Translations under genes and position numbers: made by a program
DNA from: Micromonospora sp. AMSO31t
GTDB taxonomy: Bacteria > Actinomycetota > Actinomycetes > Mycobacteriales > Micromonosporaceae
Assembly: GCF_008868175.1 (NCBI RefSeq)
Contig: NZ_WBKT01000052.1
Location: forward strand, 1 to 34,360
DNA: 34,360 nt
Direction of reading: 5' to 3'
Shown: piece after piece, positions 1-8,404 of the stretch
Layout: each line of letters starts with the position of its first letter
Numbering within the stretch: position 1 is the first letter of the stretch
Notes under the pieces: model-generated
What the model was told of the DNA's origin: nothing
What the model saw: the letters and a program-made list of their open reading frames with translations, nothing else
Databases searched by the model: none

Positions 1-102
1 CCGGCGGTCGGCACCCCGGCGCACCCGGTCCGGGGCCGCGAGCACCCGCTCGTCGGTCTCGGCGGCGAGCGCCTGGTAGAGGCGGGTCAGTTCACGCGAC
101 AT
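1..102 (-). CDS. Partial CDS downstream of the sigma factor, possible anti-sigma or associated protein
   Basis: Only the first 34 codons lie in the window; the gene runs off the left edge. The ATG at 102 sits inside the 3' end of the sigma-factor gene, so the two genes overlap by 11 bases in different frames and are probably translationally coupled. The visible N-terminus starts MSRELTRLYQALA and is a charged, probably helical segment rich in Arg, Glu and Ala, with no membrane segment yet. Genes in this position after SigE-type ECF sigma factors often encode membrane-linked anti-sigma or sensor proteins, but the part seen here cannot decide that. The function is therefore left open; the CDS itself is supported by the overlap and the open frame. 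Confidence 0.6.
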   Translation of the reverse strand, partial: MSRELTRLYQALAAETDERVLAAPDRVRRGADRR

Positions 103-601
103 CGTTGACCTCCAGCTCCTCGGCGGCCACGCCGGGCAGCAGCTCGGCCAGCCGGGTGCGGCCCCGGGACAGCCAGGACTTCACGGTGCCGGTGGGGACC
201 CCCGCCTCCCGGGCGATCTCCTCCACCGACAGGTCGAACAGGTAGTGCAGGGCGAGGGCCTGCCGGTGCCGGGCCGGCAACTGCCGCAGCGCCCCCACCA
301 GCAGCACGGTGTCCTCGCCGGGGGGCCCGACGTCGGCCGGGGGGCCGGTGCGGCTGGCCGCGAGCCGCCAGCCGCGCAGCCGCCGCCACCGGTCCGTGGC
401 CAGCCGGCTGATCACCAGACGCAGCCAGGCCTCGGGCGCGGGGTGGGCGGCCAGCTTCCCCCACTGCCGCCACGCGCGGGCGTACGCCTCCTGGACCAGG
501 TCCTGGGCGTCACCGGCGTCGTCAGCCACCGCGCGGCCGTACCGGAGCGCCCGCCCCGACGTGCTGCGGTAGAAGTCGTCGAACGTGTTCACATCGCGCA
601 T
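92..601 (-). CDS. ECF RNA polymerase sigma factor, SigE family of actinomycetes
   Basis: The 169-residue product has the two-domain layout of group 4 (ECF) sigma factors, which direct core RNA polymerase to stress or envelope promoters. Residues about 10-75 form region 2, with DAQDLVQEAYARAWRQW as the region 2.2 core-binding helix and a WLRLVISRLATDRWRR stretch as regions 2.3/2.4. Residues about 105-155 form region 4, with ARHRQALALHYLFDLSVEEIA leading into the helix-turn-helix GVPTGTVKSWLSRGRTRL that reads the -35 element. The length is normal for the family. The ATG at 601 has a GGGAG six bases upstream. The gene overlaps the next gene downstream. Its regulon cannot be seen here; a GGAAC-like -35 hexamer lies near 675, but without a convincing -10. 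Confidence 0.92.
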   Translation of the reverse strand: MRDVNTFDDFYRSTSGRALRYGRAVADDAGDAQDLVQEAYARAWRQWGKLAAHPAPEAWLRLVISRLATDRWRRLRGWRLAASRTGPPADVGPPGEDTVLLVGALRQLPARHRQALALHYLFDLSVEEIAREAGVPTGTVKSWLSRGRTRLAELLPGVAAEELEVNDVA

Positions 602-689
602 CTGGACTCCCGCCTCCCCTCACGCCCACCTGTTCTGATGACGGTGGAAGCGGGCTCGGGGTTGCGGGTGTTCCGTCCGGTTTGCGACA

Positions 690-735
690 CGAGCCCGTGG
701 TCCGCGACCGCTACGGGTCACGGACCACGGGCTCG
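690..735 (-). terminator. Hairpin terminator after the UPF0182 gene
   Basis: A perfect 15-bp GC-rich stem (690-704 with 721-735) and a 16-base loop lie just past the stop of the UPF0182 gene. There is no clear U tract, as is common for actinomycete terminators. It separates the UPF0182 gene from the sigma-factor gene, so the sigma factor probably has its own promoter in 602-689. Confidence 0.65.
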
Positions 736-751
736 CGTGGTCGGCTCGGCG

Positions 752-3751
752 TCAGCCGTTCGGTGTCGGGGACGACGAGGGCGACGCCGGCGGCGACGCC
801 GGCGGCGACGCCGCGGGGCTGCCGCTGGGGCTCGGACCGGGCGACGGGTTCGCCGCCCCCTGCGCCTGCTGGAACGCGGCCATGGCCTCGTCGAGCGTCT
901 TCAGCGCCCGCCCGTACCGCTCGAAGTCGCCGGACGCCTGCGCGGCCTTGACCTCGATGATCGCGCTCTGCACCCGGCCGGCCGCCTGGGCCAGCTCCCC
1001 GGTGAGCACCGGCGGGCTGGTGCCGCCCGTCGGCGGGTTGGTCCCGCCCGAGGTGGGCGGCGGCGCACCGCCGGGGGCCCGTTTGCCCTGCTCGACGAGC
1101 TGTTTGATGCCGTCGCTGAGGTTGTTCGCCAGCACCACGTACGAGCCGCCGTCGCCGTACGACAGCAGCACCCTCTGCAACTGCGGGAACGCGTTCTGGC
1201 TGTTGCTCTTCACGTAGACGGGCTCGACGTAGAGCATCCCGTTCCCGAACGGCAGCGACAGCAGGTTGCCGTACTGCACCTGGGACTGACCCGAGGAGAG
1301 CAGGTTGAGCTGCTGCCGGATGTCGCCGTTGTTGGTCATCTGCTGGTGCACCTGGACCGGCCCGGAGATGCGGGTCTGGTCCGGCAGCTCCAGCACCTCC
1401 AACTGGGGCCGCCCGTTCACGTACGACCCGGAGATCAGCGCGGCCAGGTTCTCCCGCCGGTTCGGGGTGACCGCCGAGGTGAGCTGGAAGCGCGGCCCGT
1501 CCTGCCCGGGGAACTGGGTGAACAGGTAGTACGGCGGCTGCTTCGCCCCGCTGTCCGGGGCGTCCGGCACGTTCGGGACCTGCCAGAAGTCCTGGCCCGA
1601 GTAGAAGTCGCCGGGGTCGGTGACGTGGAACCGGGCGAGCAGGTTGCGCTGCACCTTGAACAGGTCGGCCGGGTAGCGGAAGTGCTCGGCCAGCTCCGGC
1701 GGGATGTCGCCCTTGGGCAGCACCAGGTCACCGCCGAAGGCCTTGTTCCACGCCTTGAGCACCGGGTCGGTGTCGTCGAACGCGTACAGCTTCACCGTGC
1801 CGTCGTACGCGTCGACCGTCGCCTTCACCGAGTTGCGGATGTAGTTGACGTTCTCCCGGGCCAGCTGGAAGGTGCCGCGGCCGGTCAGCTCGTCGGCCGT
1901 CTCGGCCTGGAGGTTCACCCGCTCCGCGTACGGGTAGGTCGCGGCCGTGGTGTAGCCGTCCACGATCCACTGGACCCGGCCGTTCACCACCGCCGGGTAC
2001 GGGTCGCCGTCCAGGGTGAGGAACGGCGCCACCTTCTCCACGCGGTCCCGCGGGTTGCGCACGTAGAGCAGCTTGGAGTCGTCGTTGACCGCCTCGGACA
2101 GGAGGAAGTTCGACTCCTGCTCCTTGATCGCGTACAGCAGGCGGCGGGGGAACGAGCCGATCTCGACGCCGCCCTCGCCCGTGTAGGTGTAGTACTGCTC
2201 GCCACCGGTGGAGGTCGGCTTGTCGAACTCGACGTCGCGGTCGCCGGTCTGCCCGACGATCGCGTAGTCGTCGGCCTCCATCCGCTCGCCGTAGTAGATC
2301 CGCGGCTGCTGGGCCGGGATCTGCTCCGACGGCGACGAGCAGCCCTGCGTCTCCTTGCTCGCCTCGCCGAGGAAGCCGGAGACGAAGTACGGCGTGCCGT
2401 TGCCGCAGACCTGGTTGGCCGGTGCCGCGACCAGCCCGTACCCGTGGGTGTAGACGGTGTGCCGGTTGATCCAGTTGCTCTGCTGCGAGGTCAGCTCGCC
2501 GTAGTTGATTTCCCGTACGCCGACCACGTAGTCGGAGGTCTTGCCGCCCACCGCGTACCGGTCGATGTCCAGCTTCGGGCCGAAGTCGTAGAAGCCGCGG
2601 ACCTGCTGGAGCTGCGTGTACGTCTCGGACACCAGCTGCGGGTCGAGCAGCCGGACGTTCTGCACCACCGAGGTGTCGGTGGCCAGGTTGGCCGGCGGGA
2701 CGAGATTGTTCGCCGCGTAGCCGGTGTTCTTCGTGTCGGTCAGCCCGAACGCGGCCCTCGTCGCCTTGATGCTGCGCTCGATGTACGGCGCCTCCTTGTC
2801 CCGGGCGCTCGGCTTGACCTCGAAGGTCTGCACCGCCCACGGGTAGATGCCGCCGATCGCCACCGCCGAGACGCCGAGGAGGGCGAGCGCGATGCCCGGC
2901 CAGACCAGGTTCCGCATCCACGCGTTGGAGAACACGATGATCGCGACGGCCACCACGACGGCGATCCAGGCGAGGATCTCCTTCGCCGGGAGCAGCGCGT
3001 TGATGTCGGCGTAGCCGGCGCCGTAGAGCTTGGCGCCCTCGTTGTACTCCAGCAGCATGGCCCGCTGGTCCAGCACGTACGCGATGGCCTTGAGCAGCAC
3101 GAAGACGGCAACCAGCGAGCTCAGGTGGGCCCGGGCGGCGTTGGTCATCCGGTCCCCGACGCCCTGCAGCCGCACCCCGCCGAAGATGTAGTGCACGGCC
3201 AGCGCGCCGAGCAGGGCGAGCACCACCGCGGTGAAGCCGACGCCGAGCAGGTAGCGCCAGAACGGCAGCTGGAACACGTAGAAGCCGATGTCGACGTTGA
3301 ACTCCGGGTCCTTCACGCCGAAGCTGCCGCCGTTACGGAACAGCAGCCACTGGCTCCACCGGCTCTGCGCGGAGAGGCCGGCGAACAGGCCGATGACCGC
3401 GGAGGCCAGGGCGATCCAGGTGCCGAGCCGGGGGCTCAGCAGCATCCGGTAGCGCTCCAGCGTGGCCTGCTCGGCGGAGTGCGGGCGCAGTTGCGGCCGC
3501 AGCCGGTAGGCCAGCCACAGGTTGCCGGCGACGATCACCGCCATGCCGAGCCCGATCACCAGGAACAGCAGCAGCCGGGTGGCGAGCACGCCGGTGAAGA
3601 CCTGGGTGTAGCGGACCTCGTCGAACCAGAGCCAGTCGGTCCACGCGTTGACCCCCCACCCGAGCAGGGTGAAGAGCACGAACACCCCGATCAGAACTCC
3701 GATGGTGACGCGTCCGCGCCGGCTCATCCTCGGAAGGGGGCTGCTCCGCAT
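752..3751 (-). CDS. UPF0182 family integral membrane protein (Rv3193c-like)
   Basis: About 999 residues. The first 320 or so residues hold some seven hydrophobic membrane segments (beginning VTIGVLIGVFVLFTLLGW). A large soluble, presumably extracytoplasmic domain follows, with the family's characteristic WINRHTVYTHGYG and YIRNSVKATVDAYDG stretches. The C-terminus is a low-complexity tail of PSPSGSPAASPPASP type, encoded by a threefold 12-base repeat at about 780-815. The biochemical role of UPF0182 proteins is unknown. Start choice: ATG at 3751. A GTG at 3757 has a better-spaced GGAG, and an ATG at 3727 directly precedes the first basic MSRRGR segment, so the exact start is uncertain. The gene is the left end of a block syntenic with M. 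tuberculosis Rv3193c-Rv3202c, next to the Lon-like protease as in mycobacteria. Confidence 0.9.
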   Translation of the reverse strand: MRSSPLPRMSRRGRVTIGVLIGVFVLFTLLGWGVNAWTDWLWFDEVRYTQVFTGVLATRLLLFLVIGLGMAVIVAGNLWLAYRLRPQLRPHSAEQATLERYRMLLSPRLGTWIALASAVIGLFAGLSAQSRWSQWLLFRNGGSFGVKDPEFNVDIGFYVFQLPFWRYLLGVGFTAVVLALLGALAVHYIFGGVRLQGVGDRMTNAARAHLSSLVAVFVLLKAIAYVLDQRAMLLEYNEGAKLYGAGYADINALLPAKEILAWIAVVVAVAIIVFSNAWMRNLVWPGIALALLGVSAVAIGGIYPWAVQTFEVKPSARDKEAPYIERSIKATRAAFGLTDTKNTGYAANNLVPPANLATDTSVVQNVRLLDPQLVSETYTQLQQVRGFYDFGPKLDIDRYAVGGKTSDYVVGVREINYGELTSQQSNWINRHTVYTHGYGLVAAPANQVCGNGTPYFVSGFLGEASKETQGCSSPSEQIPAQQPRIYYGERMEADDYAIVGQTGDRDVEFDKPTSTGGEQYYTYTGEGGVEIGSFPRRLLYAIKEQESNFLLSEAVNDDSKLLYVRNPRDRVEKVAPFLTLDGDPYPAVVNGRVQWIVDGYTTAATYPYAERVNLQAETADELTGRGTFQLARENVNYIRNSVKATVDAYDGTVKLYAFDDTDPVLKAWNKAFGGDLVLPKGDIPPELAEHFRYPADLFKVQRNLLARFHVTDPGDFYSGQDFWQVPNVPDAPDSGAKQPPYYLFTQFPGQDGPRFQLTSAVTPNRRENLAALISGSYVNGRPQLEVLELPDQTRISGPVQVHQQMTNNGDIRQQLNLLSSGQSQVQYGNLLSLPFGNGMLYVEPVYVKSNSQNAFPQLQRVLLSYGDGGSYVVLANNLSDGIKQLVEQGKRAPGGAPPPTSGGTNPPTGGTSPPVLTGELAQAAGRVQSAIIEVKAAQASGDFERYGRALKTLDEAMAAFQQAQGAANPSPGPSPSGSPAASPPASPPASPSSSPTPNG

Positions 3752-3873
3752 GACCACTGTTGGCTCCGCACGCTCGATGTGATCGGCTCCGACCAGGCAC
3801 CCAGAGTACGGGGTGTTCCTGAACACGTCGGGTCAAGGTCACGTCACGATCGTCCGGTGGCCCCGCGGCCCGG

Positions 3874-4887
3874 TCAGCAGCGGGTCGGCTGCCCCCCGGC
3901 GCGCAGCTTCTCCAGGGCCGTCAACGCGTCGTCCAGCGACCCCACCCTGAGCAGCGGCAGGTCGGGCTGCGGGTTGCGGACCGCCTCGGCGCAGTTGTCG
4001 GCGGGCACCAGGAAGACCTTCGCCCCGGCCTCCTTGGCGCCCACCAGCTTCTGCGCGATGCCGCCGATCGGGCCGACCCGGCCCTCGTCGTCGATGGTGC
4101 CGGTGCCGGCGATGACCCTCCCGCCGGTGAGGTCGGCCGGCTCCAGCTTGTCGACGATGCCCAGGGCGAACATCAACCCCGCGCTGGGGCCGCCGATGTC
4201 ACCGAGGTCGATCTTAAGGGTGAACGGGTGCGGCTGCTGCTGGTCGATCTCGATGCCGATCCGCGGCCGGCCGTCCTGCTCACGACTCCTGACCGTGGCC
4301 GTGGCCGGCGCACCGGCCCGGGTGTAGCTGATCTTCAGCGCGGTGCCGGCGGGCTTGGCGCGGATCAGCTCGGTGAGCCGCGCCGCGCTGGTCACCGGCT
4401 GCCCGTCGACCGAGGTGATCACGTCGTTGGGCTTGAGCACGTCGACCGACGGGCCGCCCGCGGTGACCGTCTTGACCAGCACCCGGATCGGGTAGCCCAG
4501 CTCCCGCAGGGCCGCCGTCTCGGCGCTGGTCTGCGAGTTCTGGAAGTCCTCCGCGTTGCGCTGCTCGACCTCCTCCTGCGACTCCCCCGGCGGGTAGACC
4601 AGCTCGCGCGGCACCACCGCCTCGTCCGAGGAGAACCAGCCGGCCAGCGCCGAGCGCAGCCGGACGGTGGGCTGCACACCCACCGTGGTCAGCCGGAGCT
4701 GCCCGGCCGAGGTGGACGTCGCCCGGCCGGAGACCTGGATGATCTCCTTGCCGTTCTCACTGCCCAGGGTGTTGACGGTCGGGCCGGGACCGAGCACCAC
4801 GTACGGGATCGGCACGCTCAGCACGCCGACGCTGAGCAGGGCGGTGAGCAGTGCACCGAGGAGTACGGTCACGCCGCGACGTCTCAT
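3874..4887 (-). CDS. Membrane-anchored PDZ and Lon-like serine protease (YlbL family, Rv3194c-like)
   Basis: 337 residues. A basic start and a hydrophobic segment (residues about 6-32) form a single N-terminal membrane anchor. A PDZ domain follows (about 130-195, with SVDVLKPNDVITSVDGQPV), then a Lon-type proteolytic domain (about 210-335). The Lon signature GGPSAG places the nucleophile at Ser235, and K280 in GPIGGIAQK is the expected Lys partner of the Ser-Lys dyad. There is no AAA+ ATPase domain, so this is an ATP-independent Lon relative, with the protease probably on the outer face of the membrane. The ATG at 4887 is the first codon of the basic MRRR motif. Neighbour: the UPF0182 gene lies about 120 bases downstream on the same strand. 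The divergent zincin gene shares the upstream region 4888-5002. Confidence 0.93.
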   Translation of the reverse strand: MRRRGVTVLLGALLTALLSVGVLSVPIPYVVLGPGPTVNTLGSENGKEIIQVSGRATSTSAGQLRLTTVGVQPTVRLRSALAGWFSSDEAVVPRELVYPPGESQEEVEQRNAEDFQNSQTSAETAALRELGYPIRVLVKTVTAGGPSVDVLKPNDVITSVDGQPVTSAARLTELIRAKPAGTALKISYTRAGAPATATVRSREQDGRPRIGIEIDQQQPHPFTLKIDLGDIGGPSAGLMFALGIVDKLEPADLTGGRVIAGTGTIDDEGRVGPIGGIAQKLVGAKEAGAKVFLVPADNCAEAVRNPQPDLPLLRVGSLDDALTALEKLRAGGQPTRC

Positions 4888-5002
4888 GCGCCAGAGCGTA
4901 CCGATCCGGCCCGGAACGTCCGGCGCGGTGACCGCAGGACTTCGCCCTCAGCGCAACGCCGACGCGCACGACCTGCGGCGCGGCCCGCGTACCGTAGACG
5001 TC

Positions 5003-6274
5003 GTGCCTGATATTCCGTTCGGCTTCGCGCTCCCGGGTGGGCAACCACCAGACCCCAACGATCCCGCGCAGATGCAGCAGTTCATGTCGCAGTTGCAGCA
5101 CCTGCTCTCCGCGCCGGGCAGCGGACCGGTCAACTGGGACCTCGCCCGGCAGGTCGCCGCGAGCCAGCTCGCCGCCGCCGGCGACCCGGCGGTCTCGCCG
5201 TTCGAACGCAACGCGGTGGAGGAGGCGCTGCGCATCGCCGACCTCTGGCTGGAGCCGGCGACCTCGTGGCCCACCGGCATCCGCAGCTCGGTCGCCTGGA
5301 ACCGCAACGAGTGGATCTACAAGACCCTCGACGTGTGGCGCAAGCTCTGCGACCCGGTGGCCAGCCGCATGGTCGGCGCCATGGGCGACCTGGTGCCGCC
5401 GGAGGCCCGGGCCCAGCTCGGCCCCATGCAGTCGATGGTCGCCACGCTGGGCGGCGCGCTCTTCGGCGGCCAGCTCGGCCAGGCGCTCGGCTCGCTCGCC
5501 GCCGAGGTGCTCTCCGCCGGCGACATCGGCCTGCCGCTCGGCCCCGCCGGCACCGCCGCGCTCGTCCCGGCCAACATCCGGGCGTACGGCGAGGGCCTGG
5601 AACTGCCCGAGGACGAGGTCCGCCTCTACGTGGCCCTGCGCGAGGCCGCCCACCAGCGGCTCTTCCAGCACGTCCCGTGGCTGCGCGGGCACGTGCTCGC
5701 CGCCGTGGAGAACTACGCCGCGGGCATCCGGGTCAACCGGGAGGCGATCGAGGAGGCGATGGGCCGGGTCGACCCGACCGACCCGGAGTCGATGCAGGCC
5801 ATCGCCCTGGAGGGCATCTTCACGCCCGAGGACACCCCGGCGCAGAAGGCGTCGCTGGCCCGGCTGGAGACCGTGCTCGCACTGGTCGAGGGCTGGGTGT
5901 GCCACGTCGTGGACAGCGCCGCGGGCGACCGGCTGCCGAACGTGGTCCGCCTCGGCGAGGCGTTCCGCCGCCGCCGGGCCGCCGGTGGCCCCGCCGAGCA
6001 GACCTTCGCCGCCCTGGTGGGCCTGGAACTGCGGCCGCGCCGGCTGCGCGAGGCGACCGTGCTCTGGTCGGCGCTCACCGAGCACCGCGGGATCGCGGGC
6101 CGGGACGCGGTCTGGGGCCACCCCGACCTGCTCCCGTCGGACGAGGACTTCGCCAACCCGGAGGCGTTCGCCGCGACCACCAGCGACCTGGACGAGGAGC
6201 TGGCGAACTTCGACTTCACCGCACCCGGCGCGCCGGAGGAGCAGGCCCCGGGCGAGGACGACGACAAGTCCTGA
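5003..6274 (+). CDS. Zincin-like putative metallopeptidase, DUF2342 type (Rv3195-like)
   Basis: 423 residues from GTG 5003 (VPDIPFGFALPGG). Matching features of the actinobacterial zincin-like/DUF2342 group are a central RLYVALREAAHQRLFQHVPWLRGH segment (residues about 205-230), which supplies the Glu/His cluster where zinc ligands would be expected, and a glycine-rich hydrophobic stretch GGALFGGQLGQALGSLAAEV (about 150-170). The plain HExxH motif is not visible, so peptidase activity is an inference from the family only. The C-terminus is acidic (EEQAPGEDDDKS). Its position matches Rv3195 in M. tuberculosis. A related DUF2342 subgroup is known as F420-associated, but I see no F420 gene here. 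The upstream region is short (115 bases), shared with the divergent protease gene. A long hairpin at 6285-6320 ends the gene. Confidence 0.85.
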   Translation: MPDIPFGFALPGGQPPDPNDPAQMQQFMSQLQHLLSAPGSGPVNWDLARQVAASQLAAAGDPAVSPFERNAVEEALRIADLWLEPATSWPTGIRSSVAWNRNEWIYKTLDVWRKLCDPVASRMVGAMGDLVPPEARAQLGPMQSMVATLGGALFGGQLGQALGSLAAEVLSAGDIGLPLGPAGTAALVPANIRAYGEGLELPEDEVRLYVALREAAHQRLFQHVPWLRGHVLAAVENYAAGIRVNREAIEEAMGRVDPTDPESMQAIALEGIFTPEDTPAQKASLARLETVLALVEGWVCHVVDSAAGDRLPNVVRLGEAFRRRRAAGGPAEQTFAALVGLELRPRRLREATVLWSALTEHRGIAGRDAVWGHPDLLPSDEDFANPEAFAATTSDLDEELANFDFTAPGAPEEQAPGEDDDKS

Positions 6275-6284
6275 CACCGCACGT

Positions 6285-6320
6285 CGCCGGGCCCGCACGC
6301 ACGCCGTGCGGGCCCCGGCG
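6285..6320. terminator. Bidirectional hairpin terminator between convergent genes
   Basis: A 15-bp GC stem (6285-6299 with 6305-6320, one bulged G) and a 5-base loop lie between the plus-strand zincin gene and the minus-strand hypothetical gene. It can serve both. Confidence 0.7.
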
Positions 6321-6336
6321 CAGCTTCCGGCGCTCG

Positions 6337-6939
6337 TCAGCCCGGCTGGCCGGAGAGCAGCGCCCGGGTCGCCTCCCAGCCCTCGAAGGCCGGGTCGAGG
6401 GTGGCCAGATCGGCCGGGCCGCGCAGCCGCCGCCAGCCGGCGGTGACCGCCACGTCCCCGGGGCGCGGGGCGGCGGCACGAACCTCGGCCGGCGCCGCGG
6501 TGTCCAGGTCCAGCGCCGGCAACCACTCCGGTGCGGGCAGCCGGGCCGCCACCCCGAGCAGCCCCGCCCCGCTGCCCTCCACCGGGGCGACCGCGACGGG
6601 GCGGCTGGTCAGCGGCCGGAGCAGCTTGCCGAGGGTCAGCCCCGGCACGTCGGGCGCGTCGGCGACGACCACGGCCGCCTGGTCGAACCCGGTCAGGGCG
6701 GCGAACACCGCGGCGACGGTGAGTTCCGGCACCTCGTACACGGCGGTGCCGGGCCAGACCACCGCGTCGGCCAGCCAGCGGTCCTCCGGCGTCACGGCCA
6801 CGGCGGTCTCGACCTCGTTCAGCGTGGCCAGCAGGTCGACCACGTCCTCGGCGAGCGCGCTCCGCCACCGTGCCGGGTCGATCCCCGGGGGCGCCCAGCC
6901 CACCGGGCCGAGCAACGCCACCACCACACGTCGAGCCAT
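6337..6939 (-). CDS. Hypothetical protein with DUF2064/CofC-like nucleotidyltransferase resemblance
   Basis: 200 residues, ATG at 6939, no membrane segment. I do not recognise a named family with confidence. The middle of the protein (residues about 80-145) resembles the glycosyltransferase-A/nucleotidyltransferase fold of DUF2064 and CofC proteins. It has a hydrophobic strand ending in an acidic motif (AAVVVADAPDVPGLTLGKL, in place of the family's G-x-D-x-P-D-L-T). A further strand leads into PVAVAPVEGSGAGLLGVAARLP, where the relatives have a G-P-A-x-D-G-G-Y turn. The glycine-rich N-terminal nucleotide loop of true transferases is weak here (MARRVVVALLGPVGWAPPG), so it may be an inactive or diverged member. 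It is convergent with the zincin gene, and a metallopeptidase gene lies upstream on the same strand. Confidence 0.7.
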   Translation of the reverse strand: MARRVVVALLGPVGWAPPGIDPARWRSALAEDVVDLLATLNEVETAVAVTPEDRWLADAVVWPGTAVYEVPELTVAAVFAALTGFDQAAVVVADAPDVPGLTLGKLLRPLTSRPVAVAPVEGSGAGLLGVAARLPAPEWLPALDLDTAAPAEVRAAAPRPGDVAVTAGWRRLRGPADLATLDPAFEGWEATRALLSGQPG

Positions 6940-7141
6940 CCGACGACCCTAACCCGCCACCCATCCCCACCCAGACGCCCCGAACCGCCCTGCCGCCGCG
7001 CCGCCGTGCGTTCCGCCGCGATCTTGAGGTTGGCCGCCGCAAAGGGGCGAATTGCGCCGCTAGCCTCATGATCGACAGGCCTGGGGGGCGGCGAGGCCGG
7101 ACGGCGGGCCAGGCGGCGAGACTGGAGGGCGGGGCTGGGCG

Positions 7142-7672
7142 TCAGTCGGTCAGGGGGACGCCGGAGGTGGCGGCTACGCCCTCCAGGTAGCCGCGGGCCC
7201 GCTCGGATTTCGGATAGCGGCTGACCAGGGCCCAGAACGCGGCGTTGTGGCTGGGCACGATGAGGTGGGCCAGCTCGTGCAGCAACACGTAGTCGATCAC
7301 CCACTCGGGCATGTCCTGGATGCGGTGGGAGATCCGGATGGTGCGGTCGGCGGGGGTGCAGGAGCCCCAGCGGCCGTTCTGGTTGGTCACCCAGCGGACG
7401 CTGGCCGGGGCAGCCGCCCGGCCGTGCTCGGGCAGGTAGAGGTTGATCAGTCGGGTGGCCCGGCCCAGCAGCTCGGCGTCGGAGCGGGCGAGCCGGCCCT
7501 CGCGGGCGGCGAGCCGGGCCAGCATCCGGTCGACCCACTCGCTCTCCTCGGCACGGGAGAACTGGTCGGGGATGAGCACGACGACGCGCTCACCGTCGCG
7601 GTACGCGGACACCGTGCGTCGCCGGCGCTGGCTGCGCCGTACTTCGACGACGGGCTTCCGCGTCCCGGCCAT
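7142..7672 (-). CDS. YgjP-type (M48/DUF45) zinc metallopeptidase
   Basis: 176 residues from ATG 7672 (MAGTRKPVVEVRRSQRRRR). The zinc-site motif HELAH occurs within YVLLHELAHLIVPSHNAAFW; the trailing H-N-x-x-F-W is typical of the YgjP-like family, in which a third ligand follows the HExxH helix. The N-terminal part (YRDGERVVVLIPD, then RWGSCTP) matches the beta-rich front half of the same family. There is no signal peptide, so it is cytoplasmic. The substrate is unknown for the family; some members lie beside restriction or DNA-repair genes, but that is not the case here. The open frame extends 23 codons further upstream, but the chosen ATG begins the conserved region; the ribosome binding site is weak (GGACC). 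The long spacer upstream, 7673-8157, probably carries its promoter. Confidence 0.88.
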   Translation of the reverse strand: MAGTRKPVVEVRRSQRRRRTVSAYRDGERVVVLIPDQFSRAEESEWVDRMLARLAAREGRLARSDAELLGRATRLINLYLPEHGRAAAPASVRWVTNQNGRWGSCTPADRTIRISHRIQDMPEWVIDYVLLHELAHLIVPSHNAAFWALVSRYPKSERARGYLEGVAATSGVPLTD

Positions 7673-8157
7673 CACTGGTCCGCGCAGCCTCGGCTGACTG
7701 TCACGAGGGAAAGCTAATGCGTACTGACCAGGGGTCCGCAAGAGTCAACACGACGACACGCGCCCGGAAAATGGTGGTTGGTCGTCAGGAGTCCTGAAAA
7801 ATTTCTTTGCGGCGGCAGTTGACCATCACCTGCGGGCCCCTGTCAACGTTAGGTGATCTACGGACGAGTTGTCGCGGTGGGGCCGCCCCGAAGGGGGATC
7901 TGAGGGCATTCACCCGGCGTGTCCCCGCGAAACTGACTTATCCGACGTAACGCGGCATGCACACTCTCGACGTCGACTTGCTCACAGAGTCGACGCACAG
8001 CTGACATGGAACCGCCCAGACCTGGGTAGGGTCCGCCAACCAGCGGTCACGTGCGTGATCGCGGAGAACCCGAGAACCCCCCGGCGCCGGCGCCACCCGT
8101 GGCCCGCCGCAGGGAACCCGCCGGAGGCGTCCGGTGGACGAGACGAGGAGGGCTACC
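7673..8157. other. 485-base intergenic region with promoters and interleaved inverted repeats
   Basis: There is no convincing gene on either strand. It separates the minus-strand metallopeptidase from the plus-strand zinc-ribbon gene. It contains an AT-rich patch at 7785-7815 that stands out from the surrounding GC (a perfect TCAGGA/TCCTGA hairpin at 7785-7797, then A5 and TTTCTTT). Two interleaved inverted repeats lie at 7818-7857. A TAGGGT hexamer at 8027-8032, preceded by CTGACA at 8001-8006 with a long 20-base spacer, could be the promoter of the zinc-ribbon gene. The length leaves room for a small RNA, which I cannot identify. Confidence 0.5.
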
Positions 8158-8325
8158 GTGGCCGACCAGGCCCAGACCTACAACGGTTACTGCGTGAAGT
8201 GCAAGGAGAAGCGGGACTTCGAGGGCCGCGTGGAGGTCTCGAAGACCGGCATGAACATGGCCAAGGGCAAGTGCCCGGTGTGCGGCACAACAGTGAACCG
8301 CATTCTCGGCAAGGCCAAGGTCTGA
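8158..8325 (+). CDS. Small zinc-ribbon protein, DUF5679 type
   Basis: 55 residues from GTG 8158, with a GGAGGG five bases upstream. The protein is a single zinc ribbon: a first knuckle YCVKCKEKRDFEG and a second KCPVCGTTVNRILGK give four cysteines (CxxC and CxxC). The spacing is about 25 residues, filled by a strongly basic and conserved-looking segment. DUF5679 proteins are widespread in actinobacteria and have no assigned function; the fold and positive charge suggest nucleic-acid or protein binding. A GTG eight codons upstream (8134) is possible but lacks a ribosome binding site. The gene is monocistronic: a long spacer before it and a 16-bp terminator after it. Confidence 0.88.
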   Translation: MADQAQTYNGYCVKCKEKRDFEGRVEVSKTGMNMAKGKCPVCGTTVNRILGKAKV

Positions 8326-8339
8326 CCCGTCCGGGTCGC

Positions 8340-8375
8340 ACGGGGGAGGGGTGGCTGTCGCCACCCCTCCCCCGT
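8340..8375 (+). terminator. Strong hairpin terminator of the zinc-ribbon gene
   Basis: A perfect 16-bp stem (8340-8355 with 8360-8375) with a TGTC loop begins 15 bases after the stop codon. There is no U tract. Confidence 0.8.
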
Positions 8376-8404
8376 CGCGTAGCCGACACCAGCTCCCGGC
8401 GGGT

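Noticed and set aside
780..815. Tandem 12-base repeats as a CRISPR-like or mobile element
   Set aside because: They encode the PAASPPASPPASP tail of the UPF0182 protein in frame; no spacers.
245..4327. A 1360-codon open frame on the plus strand across the UPF0182 and Lon-like genes
   Set aside because: Its translation is Arg/Gly/Val/His-rich with no domains, and it is antisense to two well-supported genes. Such frames arise from GC-rich third codon positions.
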